Below, piece by piece: positions 33,150-41,271 of a stretch of 64,000 nt of DNA. The position numbers and the translations under genes were made by a program. The stretch is from Cytophagales bacterium (GTDB lineage: Bacteria; Bacteroidota; Bacteroidia; Cytophagales; 172606-1): contig JAUJMU010000001.1 in the NCBI GenBank assembly GCA_030446715.1, positions 783,297 to 847,296 on the forward strand, given 5' to 3'. The notes under the pieces are model-generated. The model was not told the DNA's origin, ran no database searches, and was given only the letters and a program-made list of their open reading frames with translations. Positions within the stretch are counted from its first letter, which is position 1. Each line of letters starts with the position of its first letter.

Positions 33150-33866
33150 ATGAATAGAGTACAAAAAGGAACCTACCGGGCAGTGGTGTTTGATATGGAT
33201 GGCGTGGTCATTGATACCCGCACCCCGATTGAAGCCTTCTGGCACCACCACGCCGAGGCGCACGGAATCTCTATCAGCCGGGAGGTAATGGAGGGCAGGA
33301 TTCACGGCTGCCCGGCGCGGCAAACAGTAGAAGGCGTATTTGGGCACATCAGCAAAGAGGAGCGGGAGCACCTGCTGGAAGCCTGCGAAACGTTTGAAAA
33401 CGGTTTAGACTACGTAGCCATGCGTGGGATTCAGCTTTTGCTCGGGCAGTTGAAAGACGCGGACATTCCCATCGCCCTGGTGACGTCGTCGCTGCCGCCG
33501 AAGGTGCGCAAAGTACAAGGCGTGCTGGGGCTCGAAGAAGCTTTTGCCGCCATCGTAACCGCCGATCTGGTGGAGCGGGGCAAACCTGATCCGGCCTGTT
33601 ACCGGCTGGCCGCCCGGAAGTTGGGCTTCCATCCGGCGCAGTGCATCGCCTTTGAAGATGCGTACAGTGGCGTAAAAGCCGCAGCCGGTGCGGGCATGTA
33701 TACGGTCGGCGTTGGTCCGGCGGCGCAGCAAGGTCTCCTCCGGGAAGCCGGCGCGCAGTTGCTGGTGCCTCACTTCGGAGAGGTAACGCTGCGGAAAGAA
33801 GAAAACGGACTGGTGCTGCAACTGACCTCTTCGGTTTTGTTGCCGCTATCCAGGGCTGATGTATAA
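33150..33866 (+). CDS. HAD family hydrolase (beta-phosphoglucomutase-like)
   Basis: A 238-residue HAD phosphatase/mutase. Motif I VVFDMDGVVIDT (nucleophile Asp) is near residue 13, motif II in PIALVTSSLPP, motif III Lys in VERGKPDPACYRLAARKLG, and motif IV CIAFEDAYSGVKAAAGAGM. The cap domain type fits beta-phosphoglucomutase-like phosphatases. Two ATGs, 33138 and 33150, are both possible starts. Its last codons overlap the region upstream of the SemiSWEET gene. Confidence 0.9.
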   Translation: MNRVQKGTYRAVVFDMDGVVIDTRTPIEAFWHHHAEAHGISISREVMEGRIHGCPARQTVEGVFGHISKEEREHLLEACETFENGLDYVAMRGIQLLLGQLKDADIPIALVTSSLPPKVRKVQGVLGLEEAFAAIVTADLVERGKPDPACYRLAARKLGFHPAQCIAFEDAYSGVKAAAGAGMYTVGVGPAAQQGLLREAGAQLLVPHFGEVTLRKEENGLVLQLTSSVLLPLSRADV

Positions 33867-33894
33867 ACTTTATAAAAACAGATTACTGATTTTC

Positions 33895-34152
33895 ATGATT
33901 TCCATTCAACTGATTGGCATTGTAGCGGGCATACTCACCACGGTTGCGTTTGTGCCGCAGGTATTGAAAACGTGGCGGTCCCGGTCGGCCAAAGACCTGT
34001 CGCTGGGCATGTTTTCGCTGTTTTGCGCCGGAGTAGTACTCTGGCTGGTATACGGCATGGCAACCAAAGACTTGCCGATCATTCTGGCCAACAGCTTTAC
34101 GCTGATGTTGTCCCTGACGCTGCTGTATTTCAAGTTTAGTTTCAAGGATTGA
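33895..34152 (+). CDS. SemiSWEET sugar transporter
   Basis: An 85-residue, three-helix membrane protein of the SemiSWEET/PQ-loop family, working as a homodimer. The PQ motif is in TTVAFVPQVLKTWRSRSAKDLSLGMF, then two more helices (FCAGVVLWLVYGMA and IILANSFTLMLSLTLLYFKF). It moves mono- or disaccharides down their gradient. The ATG at 33895 starts MISIQLIG; an in-frame ATG at 33859 would add 12 residues and overlap the HAD gene's end. Position after a HAD sugar-phosphatase-like gene suggests joint use in sugar uptake or release. Confidence 0.9.
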   Translation: MISIQLIGIVAGILTTVAFVPQVLKTWRSRSAKDLSLGMFSLFCAGVVLWLVYGMATKDLPIILANSFTLMLSLTLLYFKFSFKD

Positions 34153-34161
34153 AAGGACACC

Positions 34162-34227
34162 GGTGATGGGGATTACGAAAGCGTAGTGGCCGACCCGGAC
34201 GGCAATCTGATTGAAATCACTATCTGA
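34162..34227 (+). pseudogene. Remnant of a glyoxalase/VOC family gene (C-terminus)
   Basis: In one frame, right after the SemiSWEET stop, the DNA reads GDGDYESVVADPDGNLIEIT then I and a stop codon, which is the usual last strand and end of VOC/glyoxalase-fold proteins (pattern YxxxVxDPDGNxIExT). There is a stop 12 nt upstream in the same frame and no start, so only a 3' fragment is left. It suggests a deletion that fused the neighbours here. Confidence 0.75.
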
Positions 34228-34374
34228 CCGCGCCTGTTTCTCCTCCGGTTTTTGAGAAGATGTTCGCCCCGCCGGGAGGCTACGCAACCCCATATCCGGT
34301 TGTGCGTAGGATGAAGGTACTACAGTTATTCCGCTGTAGGTAAAAGCCTGGTGCTCATTCTAAACACAACCCTC

Positions 34375-35907
34375 ATGCAATCCAAAAATGCTTCGATCTG
34401 GACCGAAAAGGCACAGTTTCCCTCTTTCCCGACCCTGAACAATGACCTTCAGGCGGAAGTAGCCATTGTGGGCGGCGGCCTCACCGGCATTACCACGGCT
34501 TATCTGCTGGCCAAAAAAGGCGTAAAAGTAGCGGTGCTTGAATCCGAAAAAGTGGGTTCGGGCACGACTGGTTTCAGCACCGGTCACCTTACCTCGTGGC
34601 TTGACGCCGACTACAGTTTCATTGCTTCCCGCTTCAGCAAGGAAACGGCGCGGCTGGTCGCCCAATCCATGAACAATGCCATTAATCTCGTAGAGAACAT
34701 CTGCCGCCAGGAAAACATAGATGCCGATTTTGTGCGGCTGCCCGCTTACCAGTTTGCGGAAGATGAAAGTCAGGTGAAAGAACTGGAAGATGAGGCTTTT
34801 GCCACTACCGAAGCCGGTCTGATCAACCAGCTGATGGATTCGGTTCCCCTGCCGTTTTCCGTAAAGAGAGGATTGAAGCTCGAAGAGCAGGGCGAATTCA
34901 ATGCCCTCAGATTTGTGGAGGGCCTGTCGCAAAAGGTCACGCAGCTGGGCGGACAAATCTTTGAGCAAACCCACGTAACGGATGTGGATGACAGCAGTCC
35001 CTGCGTGATTTCAACCAAAAATGGCCCTAAAGTAACGGCGCAGCACGTGGTACTGGCTACGCATACGCCCATTCAGTTCAACATCGTGCAGACCGAGCTG
35101 CTGCCGTATATGTCGTACGTGGTAGTGGCTAAATCAAACGGCCGGGCCATTCCCAAGGCCCTTTACTGGGATACGCTGGAGTTTTACCACTACATCCGCA
35201 CGTACGAGGTGGACGGACAGTCTTACCTGATCGTGGGCGGTGAAGACCACAAGGTAGGGGAGCGCAGCGTAGACGAACACGAGCCTTTCCGGAAGCTGGA
35301 AGAATACATCCGCAGTCACTTCGGCAATCTGGAAATCACGCACCGCTGGTCAGCAGAATATTTTTATTCGGCGGATGGCTTACCGTACATCGGCCGGAGT
35401 CCGTTTGGCCGGAACAAATATATTGCCACCGGTTATACAGGAGACGGCCTGACGTTCAGTGTAGCGGCGGCAACCGTACTGTCTGATCTGGTCACGGAAG
35501 TCAAAAATCCGATGGCCCGCATTTATGATCCGGCCCGGTTCAACCTGTTGGCTTCTGCCACCGATCTGGCCGAGCAGAATCTGGAATTTCTCTATAAGTT
35601 CGTAAAAGACCGCTTTTCTACCGATGCAAAGGACGTAGCAGATGTACCCCGGGGCGAAGGCCGGCTGGTGCGGGTAGAAGGCCGGCAACTGGCCGTGTAC
35701 CGCGACGAAAAGGACACGGTACATATGATGTCACCGGTTTGTACGCACATGCACTGCGTTGTGCAGTGGAATGGTGCAGAAAAGTCGTGGGATTGCCCCT
35801 GCCACGGCGGAAGGTTCCACGCCACTGGCGAAGTGCTGGTAGGGCCACCCGTAAAGGCCCTGGTCAAACACGAAATTCTCGCCAAAGACCAGTTGCGCAA
35901 AGAGTAG
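34375..35907 (+). CDS. FAD-dependent oxidoreductase with C-terminal Rieske domain
   Basis: A 510-residue fusion: a DAO-type FAD oxidoreductase (about 1-400) and a Rieske [2Fe-2S] domain (about 420-505). The FAD motif VAIVGGGLTGITTAYLLAKKG is near residue 30. The Rieske ligands are CTHMHCVVQW (Cys-x-His) and CPCHGGRFHATGEV (Cys-x2-His). Family members of this layout are annotated as gamma-glutamylputrescine oxidase-like, but the substrate is unknown; the Rieske cluster may pass electrons onward. The ATG at 34375 is preferred (MQSKNAS...); ATG 34351 would add eight residues. A terminator follows. Confidence 0.9.
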   Translation: MQSKNASIWTEKAQFPSFPTLNNDLQAEVAIVGGGLTGITTAYLLAKKGVKVAVLESEKVGSGTTGFSTGHLTSWLDADYSFIASRFSKETARLVAQSMNNAINLVENICRQENIDADFVRLPAYQFAEDESQVKELEDEAFATTEAGLINQLMDSVPLPFSVKRGLKLEEQGEFNALRFVEGLSQKVTQLGGQIFEQTHVTDVDDSSPCVISTKNGPKVTAQHVVLATHTPIQFNIVQTELLPYMSYVVVAKSNGRAIPKALYWDTLEFYHYIRTYEVDGQSYLIVGGEDHKVGERSVDEHEPFRKLEEYIRSHFGNLEITHRWSAEYFYSADGLPYIGRSPFGRNKYIATGYTGDGLTFSVAAATVLSDLVTEVKNPMARIYDPARFNLLASATDLAEQNLEFLYKFVKDRFSTDAKDVADVPRGEGRLVRVEGRQLAVYRDEKDTVHMMSPVCTHMHCVVQWNGAEKSWDCPCHGGRFHATGEVLVGPPVKALVKHEILAKDQLRKE

Positions 35908-35975
35908 ATAGGGCGAATATTTGAAGGAGCGCATGCCCGGTAATTACCGGCCAGCAGACGCGTCATCTGCACAGA

Positions 35976-36005
35976 AAGCCATTCCAAAGCGGAATGGCTT
36001 CTTTA
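35976..36005 (+). terminator. Terminator of the FAD/Rieske gene
   Basis: A perfect 10-bp stem, AAGCCATTCC with GGAATGGCTT (35976-35985 and 35991-36000), followed by CTTTATT. Confidence 0.8.
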
Positions 36006-36069
36006 TTAAGTATAAGGTGCTGTAAATAAAACCCGCTAATTTTACCCATCCAACTTACACCCGTTTCCA

Positions 36070-37824
36070 TTGGCACTACCACAGCCCATCGTTGACATTG
36101 CCGAAATCTGCGCCCGGAAGGGAGTCACGGAATTTGTGCTCTCTCCGGGTTCGCGGTGTGCGCCGCTGACCATTGCCCTGGCGCGGCATCCGCAGATAAA
36201 GACGAGAACAGTCAGCGATGAACGGTCAGCAGCCTTTATTGCCCTGGGCATGGCCCAGCAACTGGGGCGGCCCGTGGGGCTGGTGTGTACATCGGGTACG
36301 GCGGTGCTTAACTACGGGCCGGCAATTGCCGAAGCGTACTACCAGCACGTGCCGCTGCTGATTCTTACCGCCGACCGGCCTCCGGAATGGATTGAGCAGC
36401 AGGACGGCCAGACGCTGAACCAGCGGGAAGTGTACGGCAAGCACGTAAAAGCCAGTTACCAGCTGCCCGCCGATTACGTGCATCCCGACGCCGCCTGGTA
36501 CGCGGCAAGGGTGCTGAACGAAGCCATCAATCTTGCCAGCCAATACCCCAAAGGACCCGTGCACATCAATGTGCCGCTGCGGGAGCCACTGTATCCGGCA
36601 CCGGGAGAAGAAATCCCTTTTGGCAAGGTGCGGATCATCGAGCAACTAGCTTCGGGGGCTATCTTATCTCCGGAGCAGTGGATTTCGCTGCGCGAAGTAT
36701 GGGACGACTGCGACCGGAAGCTGATTGTGGTGGGGCAGTATCCTGATTCGCCCGCGTTGCTGGAGGTACTGCGGCAGATGCAGTCCGAAATGCAGATTCC
36801 GGTAGTGGGAGATATTATTTCCAATACTCATACGCTGCCTGGTGCGTACCGGTATGCCGATTCTTTTCTGATGCGTAAAGAGGAGGCGTGGCAGGAAACT
36901 CTCCGGCCCGACCTGCTGATTACCTTCGGCAATTCAGTCATTTCCAAAAACCTCAAGCTGTTCCTGCGGAAAAATAAACCTGATTTCCACTGGCACCTGC
37001 AGCCGTCAGGCACGGCCGCTGATCCTTTCCAGACCGTTACGCACGTGCTGCCGGTGGGGCCGGAGTATTTCTTCGGCACTTTATTCGCAGACCTTGACTA
37101 TCAGCATTTTCTGAGCGGCGACGAGGCGGACGGAGACGGAGCCTACTTCCGGGATTGGCAGAAAGCAGAGCAGGAGGCAGCCCGGAGGCTGGGAAAATTA
37201 TTCCGGGGCGCTGCTTTCGGTGACTTTGGCGCCGTAGTGGAAGTAATGAACAGCCTGCCCGACAACAGTATTCTTCACGTTGCCAACAGCATGCCCGTGC
37301 GGTACGCCAACTTCGCGGGCCTGCAGCCGCAGCAACGGGTAGAGGTATTTGCCAACCGGGGCACCAGCGGCATTGATGGCTGCACCGCTACGGCCGTCGG
37401 TGCCGCCCTGCAGACCGGTAAGGTGGTGGTACTCCTTACGGGCGACGTCGCCTTCTTCTACGACCGCAACGGCTTGTGGCACAATTATCTGCCGCCCAAC
37501 CTGCGGATTGTATTGCTCAACAACCACGGCGGCGGCATCTTCCGGCTGATCGACGGCCCGGCTGGTCAGCCGGAACTGGAGGAGTACTTCGAAACGAGGC
37601 AGGTGCTACGGGCGGAGCGTGCAGCCGGAGACTTTGGCCTGGAGTACCTGAGTTGCCAGACGCTGGAGGAATTACTCAAACATTTGCCCGCGTTTTTTGC
37701 TTCTGATGGAAAAGCCAAACTGCTGGAAATCGAAACCGACCCGCAGGTAAATGCGCAGGTGTACCGGCAGTTTAAAGAGTTAAATGGCGGCAGCGGGGCC
37801 AGTTTCACCCAAAATGCCAGCTGA
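36070..37824 (+). CDS. menD: 2-succinyl-5-enolpyruvyl-6-hydroxy-3-cyclohexene-1-carboxylate synthase
   Basis: A 584-residue ThDP-dependent MenD, which condenses isochorismate with 2-oxoglutarate in menaquinone biosynthesis. N-terminal Pyr domain (FVLSPGSRCAPLTIALARHP, VCTSGTAVLNYGPAIAEAYYQHVPLLILTADRPPE), central domain, and PP domain with the ThDP/Mg motif LLTGDVAFFYDRNGLWHNYLPPNLRIVLLNNHGGGIF. The start codon is TTG at 36070. It is followed by a stuttered repeat and then menB. Confidence 0.95.
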   Translation: MALPQPIVDIAEICARKGVTEFVLSPGSRCAPLTIALARHPQIKTRTVSDERSAAFIALGMAQQLGRPVGLVCTSGTAVLNYGPAIAEAYYQHVPLLILTADRPPEWIEQQDGQTLNQREVYGKHVKASYQLPADYVHPDAAWYAARVLNEAINLASQYPKGPVHINVPLREPLYPAPGEEIPFGKVRIIEQLASGAILSPEQWISLREVWDDCDRKLIVVGQYPDSPALLEVLRQMQSEMQIPVVGDIISNTHTLPGAYRYADSFLMRKEEAWQETLRPDLLITFGNSVISKNLKLFLRKNKPDFHWHLQPSGTAADPFQTVTHVLPVGPEYFFGTLFADLDYQHFLSGDEADGDGAYFRDWQKAEQEAARRLGKLFRGAAFGDFGAVVEVMNSLPDNSILHVANSMPVRYANFAGLQPQQRVEVFANRGTSGIDGCTATAVGAALQTGKVVVLLTGDVAFFYDRNGLWHNYLPPNLRIVLLNNHGGGIFRLIDGPAGQPELEEYFETRQVLRAERAAGDFGLEYLSCQTLEELLKHLPAFFASDGKAKLLEIETDPQVNAQVYRQFKELNGGSGASFTQNAS

Positions 37825-37851
37825 GATTCCAGTGTTGACGGGCAGGTCAAA

Positions 37852-37934
37852 AGGTAATGGTTATATGGTCGAATGGCTGAATGGTTGTTGAGTTGACCAT
37901 CCAGCCATATGACCATACAACCATTCAGCCATAA
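37852..37934. repeat. Stuttered TGGCTGAATGGTTG hairpin, copy 3
   Basis: TGGCTGAATGGTTG (37874-37887) pairs perfectly with CAACCATTCAGCCA (37918-37931). Around the loop lie further variants: GGTTATATGGTCGAATGG on the left and CATCCAGCCATATGACCATA on the right. It fills most of the gap between menD and menB. Confidence 0.8.
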
Positions 37935-37985
37935 TTACTTTTGTTATTTCAACTAACCGCTATTCATAACCCATATTCTAGTACT

Positions 37986-38810
37986 ATGCAGTCAAATTTC
38001 GATTGGGAAACGATAAAAGAGTACAAGGAAATTAAGTTTCAGTACTTTGAGGGCATTGGCAAGATCACCATCAACCGGCCGGAAAAGCGCAACGCCTTTA
38101 CGCCGCTTACCGTGCAGGAAATGATGGAGGCCATGGACCACTGCCGCTACGACAACCGCATTGGGGTAGTCGTACTCACCGGCGAAGGCCCTGATGCCTT
38201 CTGTTCGGGCGGTGACCAGAGTGTGCGCGGCCACGGCGGTTACGTAGGTGAAGACCAGGTGCCCCGGCTGAACGTGCTTGACCTGCAAAAGCAGATCCGG
38301 TCCATTCCCAAGCCGGTAGTGGCTATGGTGGCTGGCTGGGCCATAGGTGGTGGCCACGTGCTGCACGTGGTGTGCGACCTCTCCATTGCGGCTGACAACG
38401 CGAAGTTCGGGCAGACCGGCCCTATGGTGGGCAGCTTCGACGGTGGCTTTGGTACCTCTTACCTCGCCCGGGTCGTGGGCCAGAAAAAGGCCCGCGAAAT
38501 CTGGTTCCTGTGCGATAAGTACAATGCTCAGGAGGCGCTGGATATGGGATTGGTAAATAAAGTAGTGCCTTTGGCGCAACTGGAGGAAACCACCGTAGAA
38601 TGGTGCAGGAAAATACTGGAAAAAAGTCCGATTGCCCTGCGGATGCTCAAATCAGCCTTCAATGCAGAGCTGGACGGGCAGGCAGGCATACAGGAACTGG
38701 CTGGTAATGCAACGCTGCTGTACTACCTGACCGAAGAAGCAAAGGAGGGCAAGAACGCCTTTATGGAAAAGCGGAAGCCGGATTTCTCGAAGTTTCCGAA
38801 GTTCCCCTGA
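37986..38810 (+). CDS. menB: 1,4-dihydroxy-2-naphthoyl-CoA synthase
   Basis: A 274-residue crotonase-family MenB. Signature segments: [116 protein letters not shown], and the C-terminal [20 protein letters not shown] typical of MenB. It closes the naphthoate ring in menaquinone synthesis, two steps after MenD. The ATG at 37986 gives the family-length start. Confidence 0.96.
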   Translation: MQSNFDWETIKEYKEIKFQYFEGIGKITINRPEKRNAFTPLTVQEMMEAMDHCRYDNRIGVVVLTGEGPDAFCSGGDQSVRGHGGYVGEDQVPRLNVLDLQKQIRSIPKPVVAMVAGWAIGGGHVLHVVCDLSIAADNAKFGQTGPMVGSFDGGFGTSYLARVVGQKKAREIWFLCDKYNAQEALDMGLVNKVVPLAQLEETTVEWCRKILEKSPIALRMLKSAFNAELDGQAGIQELAGNATLLYYLTEEAKEGKNAFMEKRKPDFSKFPKFP

Positions 38811-38825
38811 TTCACATCTGGCACG

Positions 38826-38859
38826 AAAAGCCCGTAAGTGTAATTGCTTGCGGGCTTTT
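38826..38859 (+). terminator. Terminator of menB
   Basis: A 13-bp stem with one G-T pair (38826-38838 with 38847-38859), ending in TTTT on the plus strand, 15 nt past the menB stop. Confidence 0.8.
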
Positions 38860-39334
38860 ACCATTTTGACCGGACGAGCTCACCATTTTTTGGCAAAGGC
38901 AACGGTCATAAGTGCCGGTGATGGCTGTTCTGACAGAAGAAGAGGTGAACAGGTGGTGCTAACGGCTGCACGCTGAAAAATAGTAATTTTCGTTCAGTAG
39001 TTGTATTATACTTAGTTCAGAAGATGATGGCCCTATAATTGCATAAACATCTTAAAGAAAGAAACGGCAGTGTAAAAGTCTGCCTGGCTTGCTTTGGGTA
39101 ACTTTTTTGTATATTTGATTTCTTCCAAAAGCCATGACTTGTACCCATCCGGTTTTACGGGAGAAAGTCTCGCAGAATAAGACTTATCCCATTTGTTTTA
39201 AAACATTTTAAATAAAATTAAGATAAGCACTTTATTAAAGCAACCCGACAGGCAGAAGTGAAGTATATCCCACCTGACACCAACAGGTCCGACAAGCAAA
39301 GGCGCTTGCATATACCCTTCCAAAGGTCAAGTTT
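38860..39334. other. AT-rich leader region, candidate promoter
   Basis: No gene is supported here apart from a 25-codon frame at 39134-39211, which has no recognisable feature. TATATTTG at 39110-39117 with CTTG at 39088-39091 (18 nt apart) is a plausible Bacteroidota promoter for the GNAT gene, but would leave a leader of over 200 nt. Confidence 0.4.
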
Positions 39335-39864
39335 ATGATAGATATGGTCACCTCAAATAAAACAGAAGTAGTTGTAAAGCAGGCTACTTCTGACGACATA
39401 CCGAATATCCTCGATGTTGCCAAAGCTACCTGGGAGCCAACCTACCGGGAAATTTTGTCAAAGACGCAGATTGATTTCATGTATGATGAAATCTACACGC
39501 CTGCTTCTCTTGAAAATCAGATGAGTGAGCAGGAGCACACCTTCCTGATTCTGTACAAAGGTGATCTGCCCGCAGGTTACGCTTCTTTTGGCTTCAAATC
39601 CAACGGAGATAAAAAGTTTATAAACTGCACAAACTCTATATCCGGCCCGAACTACAGGGAGGTGGTCATGGTCGTATCCTGCTTACTGCCGTGGAGAAAG
39701 AAGTACGGCACCTCGGCGCTTCCACACTGGAGCTGAACGTAAACCGGTACAATCCGGCCATCCGGTTCTATGAGCGTTGTGGCTATTCGCAGTACAAGGT
39801 AGAGGACCTGCCGATGGGAGAGTTCTGGATGAATGACTTTGTAATGCGGAAGGAACTGCGCTGA
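39335..39864 (+). pseudogene. GNAT N-acetyltransferase, one frameshift
   Basis: The N-terminal part (VVVKQATSDDIPNILDVAKATWEPTYREIL...) runs in one frame to a stop at 39736. The rest of a GNAT domain lies in another frame from about 39611: KLHKLYIRPELQGGGHGRIL (acetyl-CoA P-loop Q-x-x-G-x-G/A), then LELNVNRYNPAIRFYERCGY and DFVMRKELR to a stop at 39864. The switch is at the A run 39611-39615 (five A; six would restore the frame). A ribosomal -1 slip at AAA AAG would also give the intact protein. So this is a decayed gene, a read error or, less likely, a programmed shift. Confidence 0.8.
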
Positions 39865-39902
39865 AAAGAAACTATTTTTAACCCTTGATTCGCATTTAAA
39901 AT

Positions 39903-39942
39903 AAGAAGCCTCATGAAAGATTAATTTCATGAGGCTTCTTTT
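39903..39942. terminator. Bidirectional terminator between GNAT and tyrS
   Basis: A perfect 16-bp stem (39903-39918 with 39925-39940), 6-nt loop, T runs on both strands, between converging genes. Confidence 0.9.
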
Positions 39943-39974
39943 GGCCTGCCCGGAGCCTGCAAAGTTGTCGTTGG

Positions 39975-41246
39975 CTATGCTATTTTCAGCAGGTAATAGT
40001 TTTTGGCCCCTTTCTGTACCAGCAAAAACTTCCCCTGGATCAGCGAAAAATCTGCCGGCTGATCGGGTTTCTCAACTTTCACTTTATTGACCCGGACGCC
40101 GCCGCCCTGAATCATTTTCCGCGCTTCACCTTTAGAAGGGAATATCTGAGACTCCGTAACGGTAGAAAGTAATTCAGTTATGTCTTTTGCGCCGTTAAGA
40201 GTGTCTTTCGTAATCTGTATCTGTGGCACGCCTTCACACACTTCCAGCAGGGTGGCCTCATCTATGCTCTGCAGTTCGTCCAGCGTTGATTTGCCGAACA
40301 GCAGGTTGCTGGCCCCGATTGCCTTCTGCGTGGCTTCGGCACCGTGCACGCGGGTGGTGATTTCCTGCGCCAGTGCCATCTTGGCGTTGTTTGGATTGGG
40401 ATCATTTTCCAGCGCCTCGATCTGCCCGCGGCCAAAAAGCGTAAAGACCCGCAGCAGCTTCGGAATCTCCCGATCAGCCACAGTGCGCCAGAACTGATAA
40501 AATTTGTATGGCGATGTCATGGTCGGGTCCAGCCACACGTTGCCGCCTTCACTTTTGCCGAATTTATTGCCATCCGCTTTGGTCAGCAGGGGAGCCGTAA
40601 GCGCAAAAGCATCGCCCCCGTCTTTGCGGCGGATCAGTTCGGTACCGGCCGTGATGTTGCCCCACTGGTCGGAGCCGCCCATCTGCAGTCTGATGCCTTT
40701 GGTCTTGTACAGGTGGTAGAAGTCGTAGCCCTGCAGCAGCTGATACGAGAATTCGGTAAAGGAAATGCCTGTTTCCAGCCTTTTCTTTACGCTGTCCTTG
40801 GCCATCATGTAATTTACCGTCAGGTGCTTGCCCACTTCCCGCAGAAATTGCAAAAAGCCCATTTCCCGGAACCAGTCGTAATTATTGACGATTTCCGCTG
40901 CATTGGTACCGCTGCTGAAGTCCAGAAATTTCTCCAGTTGCCGGCGGGTGCTTTCCTGATTGTGGCGCAGGGTTTCTTCGGACAAAAACTCCCGTTCGGC
41001 CGACTTTCCCGAAGGGTCGCCGATCATGCCGGTGGCTCCACCGATGAGGGCCACCGGTTTGTGACCGGCCCGCTGAAAGTGTACCAGCAGCATCACCATG
41101 GTCAGGTGGCCGATGTGCAGGGAAGACGCCGTCGGGTCAAAGCCAATGTATCCCGGCGTCATTTCCTTCTTCAATTGCTCTTCCGTACCGGGCATTACGT
41201 CGTGGAGCATTCCCCGCCAGGTGAGTTCTTCAATGAAATTCTGCAT
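39975..41246 (-). CDS. tyrS: Tyrosyl-tRNA synthetase
   Basis: A 423-residue class I TyrRS. The HIGH signature is in [20 protein letters not shown], the KMSKS-equivalent in [16 protein letters not shown], tyrosine-binding segments in [31 protein letters not shown], and a C-terminal S4 RNA-binding domain ([26 protein letters not shown]). Charges tRNA-Tyr. No T-box or other leader structure was seen. Confidence 0.97.
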   Translation of the reverse strand: MQNFIEELTWRGMLHDVMPGTEEQLKKEMTPGYIGFDPTASSLHIGHLTMVMLLVHFQRAGHKPVALIGGATGMIGDPSGKSAEREFLSEETLRHNQESTRRQLEKFLDFSSGTNAAEIVNNYDWFREMGFLQFLREVGKHLTVNYMMAKDSVKKRLETGISFTEFSYQLLQGYDFYHLYKTKGIRLQMGGSDQWGNITAGTELIRRKDGGDAFALTAPLLTKADGNKFGKSEGGNVWLDPTMTSPYKFYQFWRTVADREIPKLLRVFTLFGRGQIEALENDPNPNNAKMALAQEITTRVHGAEATQKAIGASNLLFGKSTLDELQSIDEATLLEVCEGVPQIQITKDTLNGAKDITELLSTVTESQIFPSKGEARKMIQGGGVRVNKVKVEKPDQPADFSLIQGKFLLVQKGAKNYYLLKIA

Positions 41247-41271
41247 GGGCGCAAAAGTACGGATCTGCCGC

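Noticed and set aside
38860-39334. tRNA or small RNA gene in the menB-GNAT gap
   Set aside because: No cloverleaf arms or T-loop motif could be found; only a terminator and a candidate promoter are visible.
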